Positions 43,937 to 52,929 of a stretch of DNA of 64,000 nt are shown here, one piece after another. The stretch covers positions 12,922 to 76,921 of the forward strand of contig CALDIF010000033.1 in NCBI GenBank assembly GCA_937901905.1, read 5' to 3'. Position 1 is the stretch's first letter, and the number at the start of each line of letters is the position of its first letter. The notes beneath the pieces are model-generated. The model saw only the letters and a list, made by a program, of their open reading frames with translations. It did no database searches and was not told the DNA's origin. The translations under genes and the position numbers were made by a program. The stretch comes from an uncultured Porphyromonadaceae bacterium. GTDB lineage: Bacteria; Bacteroidota; Bacteroidia; Bacteroidales; Muribaculaceae.

Positions 43937-44982
43937 TTAAATCGTTGACTTCATGGCGTGGCTTGATGGTGCTGAGCGTAATCGTGATGCACTCGGGCGT
44001 CCATGCCGCCGACCAGTTAAGTTGGGCAGCGGTGGTGCTTTTCTTTGTGTCAAGCGGCTTCTTGTTGTCGATGAAACACCCTGTTGAGCGCCCCACTATC
44101 GAGTCGTGCCGTTCATCTTGGATACACCTTGCTCGCAAGGTGTATCCGCTTCACCTTCTCGCCCTTGCCGCGTTGTGCCTGATCACATGGCGCATCGGTG
44201 CTTTTACTTTCACCCGAGCATTGCCGCTCGAAGCAATGTTGATACAATCGTGGTTCCCGTCGCGCGACATTTTCCTCAGTTATAACAAGCCGTCATGGTT
44301 TCTCGCCACTTTGCTGGCATTATACGCCCTTTATCCTCTATTGAGGTCCGCACTCAATCACTTGAGTTTGCGAGCGCGCGTGGCTACGGTGATTGTGTTC
44401 ACGACGGCGATGGCTGTGTTGATGTACTCGGCACCGACCGGAACGCTCACCTATATGCATGTGTGTCCGCTCGTGCGTGTGGGCGATTTCTTGTGGGGAA
44501 TGGTGGCTCACGACGTGTGGCAGTCGCCACAGTGGCAGCGGTATAGCGCGCGCGTTTCGTCAAATGTACTTGAAATCGGCGCAGTTGCCTTGCTGTGCTT
44601 GTTCATTTTTATTGACATCGCCAGCGATGACGCTTTACTCGCGTGGAACAGCAACTTGCTGTTTTGGCTTCCGGTATCAATACTCGTGTTGACTTGTGCC
44701 ACAAGCAACCGCCGCGAGGGTATCATCTCGCGAATTATGATACACTCACCGTTTACTTTTTTTGGTGGGATAAGTCTCGAATTATATCTGCTTCACTGCC
44801 CCGTTGCCGCATTCATCGGTGTTGTCCTGCCCGCGATCTTGGAACATTGGCAACTGACGTTGGCGGTGCCGGGTTGGACAGTGGTACTAACCGCACTGAT
44901 TATAGTTTCATGGGTGACAAATCGGGTGACACAGAGAATAAAGCGAATAAAGAATAAAAACAAGGCAAATGTTGCATTATAA
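43933..44982 (+). CDS. Acyltransferase family 3 membrane protein
   Basis: 349 residues with about 10 membrane segments. The family start reads SWRGLMVLSVIVMHSG, with the conserved RG and His. These lie before any ATG, so the TTG at 43933, overlapping the stop of the glycosyltransferase (TTGA), is the likely start. YNKPSWFLATLLALYALYP is the second conserved part. Members O-acetylate or acylate surface glycans. Paired with the GT2, a role in decorating a surface polysaccharide is likely. Confidence 0.85.
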   Translation: MIKSLTSWRGLMVLSVIVMHSGVHAADQLSWAAVVLFFVSSGFLLSMKHPVERPTIESCRSSWIHLARKVYPLHLLALAALCLITWRIGAFTFTRALPLEAMLIQSWFPSRDIFLSYNKPSWFLATLLALYALYPLLRSALNHLSLRARVATVIVFTTAMAVLMYSAPTGTLTYMHVCPLVRVGDFLWGMVAHDVWQSPQWQRYSARVSSNVLEIGAVALLCLFIFIDIASDDALLAWNSNLLFWLPVSILVLTCATSNRREGIISRIMIHSPFTFFGGISLELYLLHCPVAAFIGVVLPAILEHWQLTLAVPGWTVVLTALIIVSWVTNRVTQRIKRIKNKNKANVAL

Positions 44983-45002
44983 GTTGTAATTTCGTACATT
45001 TG
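44971..45002 (+). promoter_or_regulatory. argR promoter (GTTG-N20-TACATTTG)
   Basis: GTTG at 44971-44974 and TACATTTG at 44995-45002, inside the end of the acyltransferase gene and its flank, 36 bp before the argR ATG. Confidence 0.6.
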
Positions 45003-45037
45003 CAACTAAATACACAATAACCGAAATTCAAATTAAG

Positions 45038-45502
45038 ATGAAAGAACGTGATGACAGACTGCAAACAATTAGGGAACTAATCGAAACAGATGAGGTTGGC
45101 AGCCAAAATGAACTTGTATCCAAGTTGAGAGAAAGAGGATACAACATCACGCAAGCCACGTTGTCTCGCGACCTGCGCCGTTTGGGCATAAACAAGGTAG
45201 CGACCGGTTACGGATATAAATATGTGTTAGGGACTCCGCATCTGTATAACGCTGCTCTTGAGGGAGAGTCTGCCAACAAGCGGCATCGTGCACCGGTGAT
45301 GTCGGTTGACTTTTCGGGTAATTTCGCGGTTATCAAGACTCGCAACGGTTACGCGACCGGTTTGGCTTACGATATAGACATGAGCCACTCGGCTCTCATC
45401 TTGGGCACCATTGCCGGTGCCGACACGGTGTTTGCGATTATTCGTGAAGGCGTTTCGCGCGAACAAGCCACACGCTTCTTCGAGGCCTTGAGCGAATATT
45501 AA
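45038..45502 (+). CDS. argR: Arginine repressor ArgR
   Basis: 154 residues. N-terminal winged helix (RLQTIRELIETDEVGSQNEL, ITQATLSRDLRRLGI) and C-terminal arginine-binding hexamerisation domain (GYATGLAYDIDMSHS, LGTIAGADTVFAIIREG). It represses arginine biosynthesis when arginine is high. In Bacteroides it often precedes argG/argC; here no arg gene follows. Its stop codon overlaps that of the convergent gtrA by two bases. Confidence 0.95.
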   Translation: MKERDDRLQTIRELIETDEVGSQNELVSKLRERGYNITQATLSRDLRRLGINKVATGYGYKYVLGTPHLYNAALEGESANKRHRAPVMSVDFSGNFAVIKTRNGYATGLAYDIDMSHSALILGTIAGADTVFAIIREGVSREQATRFFEALSEY

Positions 45503-45948
45503 TCGCGTGTGGGGAACGCGACAAAGCGGTTGTACGCGTAGTTAGCGAGCGTATAAACTACCATTGAAAGGCACATGACAATGTTTTGCCCGGGTTTCTT
45601 CATGGGTAACCACGACACCATTTCCATATCTTTCCACCCCAGCCCTTCAAGCAAGAACCACCCCACTGCACCCTGCAGCAGCCAACATAGGGCGAAACCG
45701 CCGGCAAACAACAATGCTTGACGACCTATGTTGCCTTTAGCCTTGAAAACCCATGCACGGTTCATCATGAAACTGTTAATCACGCCTGCTATATATGCCA
45801 CAATGTTTGCCAAGCCGTAGGGCGCGCCGGCGTGTGTGTTCAGCAGATAAAACACTACAAGCGTGATGAGTGTGTTGATCACACCCACCAAGCCGTACTT
45901 GAGTAATTGCACGCCGGTCTTGCGCGCCTCTGTTTTGTTGATTTTCAT
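45499..45948 (-). CDS. GtrA-family membrane protein
   Basis: 149 residues from ATG 45948 (the longer frame upstream overlaps the TRIC gene). Four membrane segments with the GtrA pattern KYGLVGVINTLITLVVFY, AYIAGVINSFMMNRAWVFK and LANYAYNRFVAF. GtrA proteins are linked to moving undecaprenyl-linked sugars across the membrane for surface glycans. Last gene of the rny-ricT-gldH-TRIC run, two bases after TRIC. Confidence 0.9.
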   Translation of the reverse strand: MKINKTEARKTGVQLLKYGLVGVINTLITLVVFYLLNTHAGAPYGLANIVAYIAGVINSFMMNRAWVFKAKGNIGRQALLFAGGFALCWLLQGAVGWFLLEGLGWKDMEMVSWLPMKKPGQNIVMCLSMVVYTLANYAYNRFVAFPTRD

Positions 45949-45950
45949 GA

Positions 45951-46592
45951 TTAATCGGTCATTATAGGGAATTTCCAACCATGCTTGACGGCAAGGAAGC
46001 GGAGTGCTATCACCAGCATAGCACATGCCGATTGTTGAAGCACGCTGCTTCCGCCCGAGAACCCGACCAGCCAGTAAAGCAAGCCTCCCGCAATACACGC
46101 CGTGGCATAAATTTCCTTGCGGAAGACCAACGGCTCTTCATTGATGAAAACATCGCGCAACACGCCACCCATTGCACCTGTTATCGTACCCATTATCAGT
46201 GCGACCCACATCGGAAACCCCATCATCAGCGTCTTGGTAATACCCACATCGACAAACAACGCGAGTCCCACAGCATCAAAGATGTAAAACGTGCCCTCAA
46301 GTCGTACAAGATATTTCTTGAAAATGATTACAACCGGCAGTGCTGTCAACGTGGCGGTGACGTACCAGTGGTCTTGCATCCAAAAAGGGTTGATGCCGAG
46401 AAACACATCACGCATTGTACCGCCACCGATGGCGGTGACAAAACCGATGCTATACGCACCGAACCAATCGAATTTCTTGACTGCCGCCAAGCGTATGCCA
46501 CTGATAGCATAGAACAACGTAGCCACAATTTCGAGCAAAAACTCGAACGTGCCCATGTTCTGTTGTATCGACTCTACTGCACTCTGATCCAT
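45951..46592 (-). CDS. Trimeric intracellular cation (TRIC) channel family protein
   Basis: 213 residues, seven membrane segments made of two repeats, each with the Gly-rich hallmark: AIGGGTMRDVFLG and AMGGVLRDVFINEEP. Formerly UPF0126/YicG. Prokaryotic TRIC proteins form K+-conducting trimers. Two bases separate it from gldH on one side and gtrA on the other, so it is co-transcribed. Confidence 0.93.
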   Translation of the reverse strand: MDQSAVESIQQNMGTFEFLLEIVATLFYAISGIRLAAVKKFDWFGAYSIGFVTAIGGGTMRDVFLGINPFWMQDHWYVTATLTALPVVIIFKKYLVRLEGTFYIFDAVGLALFVDVGITKTLMMGFPMWVALIMGTITGAMGGVLRDVFINEEPLVFRKEIYATACIAGGLLYWLVGFSGGSSVLQQSACAMLVIALRFLAVKHGWKFPIMTD

Positions 46593-46594
46593 GA

Positions 46595-47065
46595 TTAATG
46601 TGATAAAGTGGCTGTCACCACAAGTTCATTGACACCCGATAACATATTGACGGAATCCATCACTTGCCACACTGATATAAAGCGTGCATCAACCGGGGCT
46701 ACCGCGCGCGCAAGTTCTACGCTACATTGGTATAATCCGCCGAAGCCGGCACCTTGCCAACCGCCATAGGCATCAGCAAGTTCCATGCGGACGCGATGAC
46801 GGCTTGTTATAGTGTCTTTACCGACAATATCCACCAACAGGTTCAGGTCGCGGTAAGGATAAGCGGTTGTATGCCTCACCGATAAAGTCAAGTCATATAG
46901 GGCACACGTGTCACCGTATTGCGGTTCGAAGGATATACATGCACCGTGAGCCCAGCCCGATTGAGGCACTACGGCAACCCGGGCATTCTTCATGTTCTCA
47001 GGTCGCGTGCACGCCACGAGAAAAATGATGACACACAGCACCGTATATCGACTCAACACACTCAT
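46595..47065 (-). CDS. gldH: GldH-like gliding-motility lipoprotein
   Basis: 156 residues. Lipobox cysteine in FLVACTRPE. The body has LYDLTLSVRHTTAYPYRDLNLLVDI and QCSVELARAV, the GldH pattern. In gliding Bacteroidetes GldH is needed for motility; in gut Bacteroidales it persists without gliding. Its start overlaps the ricT stop by 4 bp, an arrangement often seen in Bacteroidetes. Confidence 0.88.
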   Translation of the reverse strand: MSVLSRYTVLCVIIFLVACTRPENMKNARVAVVPQSGWAHGACISFEPQYGDTCALYDLTLSVRHTTAYPYRDLNLLVDIVGKDTITSRHRVRMELADAYGGWQGAGFGGLYQCSVELARAVAPVDARFISVWQVMDSVNMLSGVNELVVTATLSH

Positions 47066-48480
47066 TGGTCATTGGCTTCACGACGTGGGGCATTGCGGTT
47101 GCCACGATGATTATCACGCCTACGGTCGCCCGGGCGACGTTGGTCTCCCTGCCGGCGTTTTTCGTTACGAGGTCTGACATCGCCTTGCGAGTGCATATTT
47201 TCGACCTTAGGACTGTCCTCTTTTTGCGGCAGGGTGCCGCTTTGTGCGGTAGGCACGCGCCCTTGAGTGGTAGTGTCAGCCTTTTCGGACGGCGTGAACA
47301 CCATTTTCACGGGCTCGGTAACACTTTCATTGTCGCCGGCGACAGACGCTTTCTTCTTGCGTTTCTTCTTTTTCTTGTCAAAGCGACTGATGCTGTCTTG
47401 CCCGAGAATATCACCGAATGCCTTTTGTTCAACAACGATCTCATGGTCATCGGCATACAGCATAGCCGGACGCACACCGGCGGCGTTGAGTTCGATGACT
47501 TCACGCACACGCTCCACGCTGACCGTTACCAATCCTTCGGGAGTGTGTCTGTCGGTTGAATAGGTGATTTCGCGCTTGAACAAGTCGGTCTTGAAATGGT
47601 AGTAACTTGCACCCTCGGTTTCGAGCACAACGTCGCGAGACGGCATTTGTGACGATGCTTCGGCATAGGTATCGACTTCGAAGTTGATGCAACACTTGAG
47701 TTTGGCACACTGCCCGGCAAGTTTCTGCGGATTGAGCGATATGTCTTGGTAACGAGCGGCACCGGTTGTCACACTCACGAAGCGTGTCAGCCATGTGGCA
47801 CAGCATAGGGGGCGACCGCAGGGGCCTATACCGCCTATGCGTCCCGCCTCTTGCCGGGCACCGATTTGCTTCATCTCAACGCGTATCTTGAACACATCGG
47901 CGAGGACCTTAATGAGTTGACGGAAGTCCACGCGTTCATCGGCAATGTAATAGAAAATGGCTTTATTGCCGTCTCCCTGATACTCCACGTCACCGATTTT
48001 CATCTTCAGTCCCAAGTCGGCTGCAATTTGTCGCGAGCGTATCATGGTATCAACCTCACGAGCCTTGGCTTGCTCGTAACGTTCGAGGTCACCGGCGCGA
48101 GCCTTGCGAAAGACCCTCAAAATCTCGGCATCGGCACGCAAACCCACGCGTTTCATCTGCTCAAGCACGAGCCGTCCCGTCAGTGCCACGCGCCCTATAT
48201 CGTGCCCCGGCATCGACTCGACCGCCACCCAATCGCCTTGCTCCAGTTGCAAGTGTGACGTGTTGCGATAGAAACCGCGACGGGTATTCTTGAAGTGAAC
48301 CTCAACAATGTCGGTTGAAGAGTTGTTGCCCGGCACATCGGCAAGCCAGTTGGTGCTACTCAAGTTGCATCGCACCTCATGACCGCACCCGCCACCGCAA
48401 CACGTGCTGCTGCATTCGAGACACGAGTCGGTTACCGCGTCTATTGTCTCGATGGCTTGGTTTAATTCCGGATCAATCAT
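47062..48480 (-). CDS. ricT: RicT/YaaT-like PSP1-domain protein
   Basis: 472 residues, longer than the roughly 275 of Bacillus because of a basic, low-complexity tail (KKKKRKKK, RRPGDRRRDNHRG). The PSP1 core carries Cys motifs: CLECSSTCCGGGCGHEV at the N-terminus, GPCGRPLCCATWL and CAKLKCCINFEVDTY. In Bacillus RicT forms an Fe-S complex that steers RNase Y cleavage of mRNA. rny lies directly upstream (35 bp), which supports a shared role in RNA processing; the Arg-rich tail may bind RNA. Confidence 0.9.
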   Translation of the reverse strand: MIDPELNQAIETIDAVTDSCLECSSTCCGGGCGHEVRCNLSSTNWLADVPGNNSSTDIVEVHFKNTRRGFYRNTSHLQLEQGDWVAVESMPGHDIGRVALTGRLVLEQMKRVGLRADAEILRVFRKARAGDLERYEQAKAREVDTMIRSRQIAADLGLKMKIGDVEYQGDGNKAIFYYIADERVDFRQLIKVLADVFKIRVEMKQIGARQEAGRIGGIGPCGRPLCCATWLTRFVSVTTGAARYQDISLNPQKLAGQCAKLKCCINFEVDTYAEASSQMPSRDVVLETEGASYYHFKTDLFKREITYSTDRHTPEGLVTVSVERVREVIELNAAGVRPAMLYADDHEIVVEQKAFGDILGQDSISRFDKKKKKRKKKASVAGDNESVTEPVKMVFTPSEKADTTTQGRVPTAQSGTLPQKEDSPKVENMHSQGDVRPRNEKRRQGDQRRPGDRRRDNHRGNRNAPRREANDQ

Positions 48481-48515
48481 TTGTGTTATGCACAGTTATC
48501 TCTTGTCAGTTGGTA

Positions 48516-50078
48516 TCACTTTGCATAACTCACAGCGCGCGTTTCGCGAATTACGGTGATGCGCACTTGACCCGGGTAAGTGAGTTCGTCCTGTATCCTC
48601 TTGGCAATCTCGGTACTCAAGCGGTTGGTGTCCTCATCGGTAATCTTGTCGGCACCGACAATGACACGCAATTCCCTACCGGCTTGGATAGCGTAGGTCT
48701 TGACGACACCCGGGTAACTCATGGCGAGACGCTCAAGGTCATTGAGACGCTTGATATATGCCTCGACAATTTCACGACGTGCACCGGGGCGTGCTCCCGA
48801 TATGGCATCACACACTTGCACAATGGGGGCATAGAGGCTTTCGGCTTCCTGCTCGTCGTGGTGGGCACCGATTGCATTGCAAATGTCGGGTTTCTCCTTG
48901 AACTTCTCGGCAAGTCGCATACCCAAAATGGCGTGCGGCAACTCGGGCTCGTCATCGGGCACCTTGCCGATGTCATGCAACAAGCCGGCACGACGAGCCT
49001 TCTTGGGATTGAGCCCCAGTTCACTTGCCATGATAGCACACAGATTGGCTGTCTCGCGAGAGTGTTGCAATAGGTTTTGTCCGTAACTGCTGCGATACTT
49101 CATCTTGCCTATCATGCGAATTAACTCAGGGTGCAACCCGTGTATGCCCATGTCGATGGCAGTGCGTTTGCCGGTCTCAATGATTTCGTCTTCAACTTGT
49201 CGGCGCACTTTTGCAACGACCTCCTCAATGCGTGCGGGATGAATGCGACCGTCGGCAACCAACTGGTGAAGGGCAAGACGGGCAATCTCTCGACGCACCG
49301 GGTCGAAACCGCTCAACACGATAGCCTCGGGCGTGTCATCAACGATAATCTCAACACCGGTGGCAGCCTCCAGGGCACGTATGTTACGACCCTCGCGACC
49401 GATGATGCGTCCCTTGATTTCGTCATTGTCAATGTGGAACACGGTAACGGCATTCTCAATTGCCGTCTCGGTGGCGACTCGCTGGATTGTCTCGACAATG
49501 ATGCGCTTTGCCTCTTTATTAGCAGTGAGTTTTGCATCGTCCATGATGTCGTTGATGTAACCGGCTGCAGCAGTGCGAGCCTCATCTTGCAAACTCTCAA
49601 TGAGTTTCTCCTTTGCCTCCTCGGCACTGAGACCACTCACATGCTCGAGCGTATCACGCACACGAAGTTCTTGTTTCTCAACCTCTTGCTGACGTTGGTC
49701 AAGGGTGGCACTGAGGTTCTCGAGTCGGGTGCGCTGCTGCTCCACGTTGTTGCGCTGCTGCTCCACCTCGCTCGACTTGCGCTTGAGTTCTCCTTGTTGT
49801 TGATTTAGTTGCAACTCGCGTTGCTTGAGCTTTGCCTCGTTGCTTTGCAAGCGTTGCATGCGTTGGTTGGCTTCCTTCTCGGCTTTGCTGCGAATTTCCA
49901 TCGCCTCTTCTTTACCCTTAATCAAGGCTTTGTCTCGCAGTACATTACCCTCGAGTTCGGCACTTTTAAGGATTTCATTGGCGGCACTCTTGGCATTGCG
50001 CTTTGACACTTGCAGTGCCACCACAAAACCGATGACAAGAGCCACAGCCGCCACAATAAAGTTAATTATCAAGTTCAT
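48516..50078 (-). CDS. rny: Ribonuclease Y
   Basis: 520 residues. N-terminal membrane segment (IINFIVAAVALVIGFVVALQV region), a long coiled coil (about 30-200), a KH domain (GRIIGREGRNIRALE) and an HD domain with HSRETANLCAIMASELG and LLHDIGKV. It is the membrane-bound endonuclease that starts mRNA decay. ricT follows 35 bp downstream. A terminator separates it from zapA upstream. Confidence 0.97.
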   Translation of the reverse strand: MNLIINFIVAAVALVIGFVVALQVSKRNAKSAANEILKSAELEGNVLRDKALIKGKEEAMEIRSKAEKEANQRMQRLQSNEAKLKQRELQLNQQQGELKRKSSEVEQQRNNVEQQRTRLENLSATLDQRQQEVEKQELRVRDTLEHVSGLSAEEAKEKLIESLQDEARTAAAGYINDIMDDAKLTANKEAKRIIVETIQRVATETAIENAVTVFHIDNDEIKGRIIGREGRNIRALEAATGVEIIVDDTPEAIVLSGFDPVRREIARLALHQLVADGRIHPARIEEVVAKVRRQVEDEIIETGKRTAIDMGIHGLHPELIRMIGKMKYRSSYGQNLLQHSRETANLCAIMASELGLNPKKARRAGLLHDIGKVPDDEPELPHAILGMRLAEKFKEKPDICNAIGAHHDEQEAESLYAPIVQVCDAISGARPGARREIVEAYIKRLNDLERLAMSYPGVVKTYAIQAGRELRVIVGADKITDEDTNRLSTEIAKRIQDELTYPGQVRITVIRETRAVSYAK

Positions 50079-50144
50079 ATCAGTGTTATTCGTGAAAAAT
50101 TGTTTTACTGTTGTTTATGTCTTAAAGTTCAATAAAGTATCAAA

Positions 50145-50198
50145 TAAAAAAACGCACCACCGTGCCCGTTGCCGCGAGGCAAGTGGCATGTTGATGCG
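50145..50198 (-). terminator. Terminator between zapA and rny
   Basis: Read on the minus strand: CGCATCA / TGGTGCG outer stem (50192-50198 with 50153-50159), TGCC/GGCA and TTGCC/GGCAA inner stems, then seven Ts (complement of 50146-50152). It is 30 bp after the zapA stop. Confidence 0.85.
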
Positions 50199-50227
50199 GG
50201 TATATGACAGTTGAACGGTGAGTCGGC

Positions 50228-50524
50228 TCACATCTTGACCACGAGGTCGTCGAGCCGTTGCTCCAGTTGTTCCAGGGCTGCATCGGCCGCCTCGAGGGAG
50301 CCGACAGCCTTACGGTAATTCAGGGCAAAAATAAACGCCACACGAGCAAGCACCTCATGAGGGTCGGCATGTGTGCCGAAAGCGTCCATCCAATGTTGCC
50401 ACATGGTGTTGAGCGAACGCTCGGCGGCATGGTAATCTTCCTGCTCGTCGGGGTTGCATTTCAACGCCATGGGTGACACGTTGGCGAGCGTCAGCCATAT
50501 CTTGGTTTTCTCGTCCTGAGCCAT
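50228..50524 (-). CDS. zapA: ZapA-like cell division protein
   Basis: 98 residues with the ZapA layout: short N-terminal globular part (KTKIWLTLANVSPMAL) and a C-terminal coiled coil (EAADAALEQLEQRLDDLVVKM). Middle region has RVAFIFALNYRKA. ZapA crosslinks FtsZ filaments at the Z-ring. Its place between a ZapB-like coiled-coil protein and rny supports the call. Confidence 0.82.
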   Translation of the reverse strand: MAQDEKTKIWLTLANVSPMALKCNPDEQEDYHAAERSLNTMWQHWMDAFGTHADPHEVLARVAFIFALNYRKAVGSLEAADAALEQLEQRLDDLVVKM

Positions 50525-50582
50525 TATTATTATAAATTATGATAGTCGTGCTATACCGCGTTTGACGGCAAACACCTTGACT

Positions 50583-50876
50583 TCATGAATTCAACTGAGC
50601 GATACACTTGTCAATGTCCCGCACCATCTTGGATAACAAGCGACGAGCCTCGGTTGCACTCTCGCTATCGGGAGCGATAGCACTTGCAAGTCGCAACATA
50701 CGGTTCTCACGTTGCAACTGCTCCACCTCGACACGCAAGCGCGCCACTTGTTCGAGAGCCTCGGCAAGTTCACGCTCCACGGCTGCCTTGCTGTCACGCA
50801 GCAGCGTGTATTTCTCAAGCAATACACCGCACTTGGCAGCGATGCGTTCCACTTGATCTTGCAGTTGTTGAGCCAT
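50583..50876 (-). CDS. Short coiled-coil protein, ZapB-like
   Basis: 97 residues from ATG 50876; the longer frame would start inside the promoter. Nearly the whole protein is heptad-rich (LEKYTLLRDSKAAVERELA, VARLRVEVEQLQRENRMLR). It is 58 bp upstream of zapA on the same strand, so a Z-ring partner like ZapB is plausible. Coiled coils look alike, so the family call is tentative. Confidence 0.65.
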   Translation of the reverse strand: MAQQLQDQVERIAAKCGVLLEKYTLLRDSKAAVERELAEALEQVARLRVEVEQLQRENRMLRLASAIAPDSESATEARRLLSKMVRDIDKCIAQLNS

Positions 50877-50894
50877 AGCAGTCCAAAATTGCCA

Positions 50895-50925
50895 CAAAAG
50901 TACAATTTTTTCTCAACACCTCAAA
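50895..50925 (-). promoter_or_regulatory. Promoter for zapB-like/zapA (TTTG-N19-TACTTTTG)
   Basis: On the minus strand, TTTG (50922-50925), 19 bases, TACTTTTG (50895-50902): exact consensus, 18 bp before the ATG. Confidence 0.8.
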
Positions 50926-51062
50926 ATTTCGCACAACTTTTTGACATTAAGGAGATAATATCGCGGGCATCAAACAGTCATGTTATCGACTGCGACGACT
51001 GCCGGAGCGCATACCCGATACGACGGGAACGGAGTGCCCGAATGTTGAGAATATCACGGATA

Positions 51063-52400
51063 CTACCGGTAGGGGAACGAAGTGCGCATGTGTTCATAGT
51101 TCCTACCATACCACCATTCAACATACTCCAACTCGCTCGCCGCCGTTTCGCCCAACTTGACCGGATTGCCGTTCCAACGAGCCCGCTCGCGCTGCCACGC
51201 GCCACTACGATCCATCTGCTCGGCATAACCCCTCATCAACTTCATTACATTAGACGGAGCGAAAACTGTTACAGACAACTCGTTCCAACGTTGTTCCAAC
51301 TTATCGTTAATACCGTCAACGTTGTTGCCGAGCAGAGTGCGAAACGGCCCGAATTTTTCATAGAACTTCAGCACCGACACGCTGTCAAATCGCGTTCCGT
51401 CGAAACTGCAACCTAACGAGGCATCAAGATCCCATGGGGTTATAACGAAGCGATGAGCGTCGTTAACGTTAACAGTTGACAAATAGGCATTCTTGTAGGG
51501 CATATCAAGAATGTGAAATTGCTCGAGCAACAACCAGTAATCCACCAAGTTGTCAACGTAGAACCAATCTTGATAGGTTGCTGTCACGGTCGCATCATCC
51601 TTGCCGAGGGTTTCTATCAAGTTTGTGAGAGGTTGCCATGACTTCTCGGACGGGTAATCGTCGGGATAACACAATTGCCAACCGTCGCTATAAACGCTGT
51701 CGGTGCGCATATCCCTGTAATCGCCGAGTGTAGTCGCTGTGGTCCAATCTTTGCCCTTGTAAAGCACTCCGCGCACCAACACATCACCCGGGTCATTATC
51801 GGTCTTCACATTCTTGAGCCCGAGCAACTTGCGATTTATCTTATCGGACAGACAGTACAAACCGTGATATTTCCCCTTGACATACACCTCTACAAACTTG
51901 CCTTCAGTGCCGTTGCGCCCTGCAAACGCAGTTTCGTAGGGAAGCCGTGAATATTCGTTCCACACGTCAAAGCACACACGGTTGCGCATACGCGACGGGT
52001 CTGATGCCATTGCATCAAGTATCCACACGTTATCCTCGCGCATACCCAACACGCCGACCTTAATCTTGTCGCCCTTGTCACTAACGAGTTTGAGCGAATA
52101 GGACTTTTTATCGTACTTCTTGGCTGACGCACCTCTTACTTTGAGCAGACAGGCACTTTGTAGGGTGTCAAGGCGCACAACACTATCGACCACACGCTCG
52201 ATTATCGTAATTTTGCCTCCGGTATAACCGGCATCGTTAACGCCGTCAAGATCGATGTCAAGGTTGACCAACGGCAACGACACGTCGCTCATGGCAGCGA
52301 CGGCATTGTCAAACGACGTTGATTGTTCGTTGCGCACACACCAATGTAGCGCGATGAGCACACCCAATAACAGACCGAGGGTGATAACAAATTTTTTCAT
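51063..52400 (-). CDS. CotH-family protein kinase-like protein
   Basis: 445 residues from ATG 52400, which starts a membrane anchor or signal (KKFVITLGLLLGVLIALHW). CotH motifs are present: RGASAKKYDKKSYSLKL (ATP-site Lys), MRNRVCFDVWNEYSR, FVEVYVKGKYHGLYCLSDKINR and TPWDLDASLG (metal Asp). CotH is an atypical protein kinase known from Bacillus spore coats and also found in non-spore-formers, sometimes in carbohydrate loci. Here it follows coaD by 22 bp, at the end of the parE-coaD run. Substrate unknown; it probably faces the periplasm. Confidence 0.88.
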   Translation of the reverse strand: MKKFVITLGLLLGVLIALHWCVRNEQSTSFDNAVAAMSDVSLPLVNLDIDLDGVNDAGYTGGKITIIERVVDSVVRLDTLQSACLLKVRGASAKKYDKKSYSLKLVSDKGDKIKVGVLGMREDNVWILDAMASDPSRMRNRVCFDVWNEYSRLPYETAFAGRNGTEGKFVEVYVKGKYHGLYCLSDKINRKLLGLKNVKTDNDPGDVLVRGVLYKGKDWTTATTLGDYRDMRTDSVYSDGWQLCYPDDYPSEKSWQPLTNLIETLGKDDATVTATYQDWFYVDNLVDYWLLLEQFHILDMPYKNAYLSTVNVNDAHRFVITPWDLDASLGCSFDGTRFDSVSVLKFYEKFGPFRTLLGNNVDGINDKLEQRWNELSVTVFAPSNVMKLMRGYAEQMDRSGAWQRERARWNGNPVKLGETAASELEYVEWWYGRNYEHMRTSFPYR

Positions 52401-52422
52401 ATCCGAGCGGAGCACACGCCGG

Positions 52423-52929
52423 TCACGGCTGCTCGTGTAACCAACGTTTATCACCGTCAGCCGGGAGATAGGCACTGACATCAATGCCATGACTGTACAA
52501 CTCGCGCACTATACTGCTGCTGATGTGACTCAACGATGGCAAGGTGTATAACAAGACCGTTTCAAGACCGCTTAACTCGCGATTAACCTCTGCCATAATC
52601 ATTTCATACTCAAAATCTTGCACCATACGCACACCACGCAGCAGCACCGTAGCACCCACCTCGCGAGCAGCCTCGGTGGTCAGCCCGGTATAGGTCGCCA
52701 CACTCACTCGCGGTTCGTTGGCAAACACACTCTCTATCCAGCGACGACGATTTTCGACCGATAGCATAGCCTGCTTGTCCGGATTGACACCGATGGCAAT
52801 CACGACCCTGTCAAACAGTGGCAATGCCCGCCTCACAATTGATTCGTGCCCCAGGGTAAACGGGTCGAACGACCCGGGAAACAAAGCCACGCGTGGCGTG
52901 GTATCAATGGACTGTGATGTCTTCATCAT
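52423..52929 (-). CDS. coaD: Phosphopantetheine adenylyltransferase
   Basis: 168 residues from ATG 52929 (ATG 52926 is next). The nucleotidyltransferase motifs are FPGSFDPFTLGH and HISSSIVREL. RGVRMVQDFEYEMIMAEVNREL is the CoaD middle signature. It makes dephospho-CoA from 4'-phosphopantetheine and ATP. It overlaps the parE stop by 26 bp; parE-coaD is a common Bacteroidales pair. Confidence 0.96.
   Translation of the reverse strand: MMKTSQSIDTTPRVALFPGSFDPFTLGHESIVRRALPLFDRVVIAIGVNPDKQAMLSVENRRRWIESVFANEPRVSVATYTGLTTEAAREVGATVLLRGVRMVQDFEYEMIMAEVNRELSGLETVLLYTLPSLSHISSSIVRELYSHGIDVSAYLPADGDKRWLHEQP

Noticed and set aside
50079..50227. 6S RNA between zapA and rny
   Set aside because: Only about 30 nt separate the zapA stop from the hairpin, too short for a 6S RNA; a terminator explains the structure.
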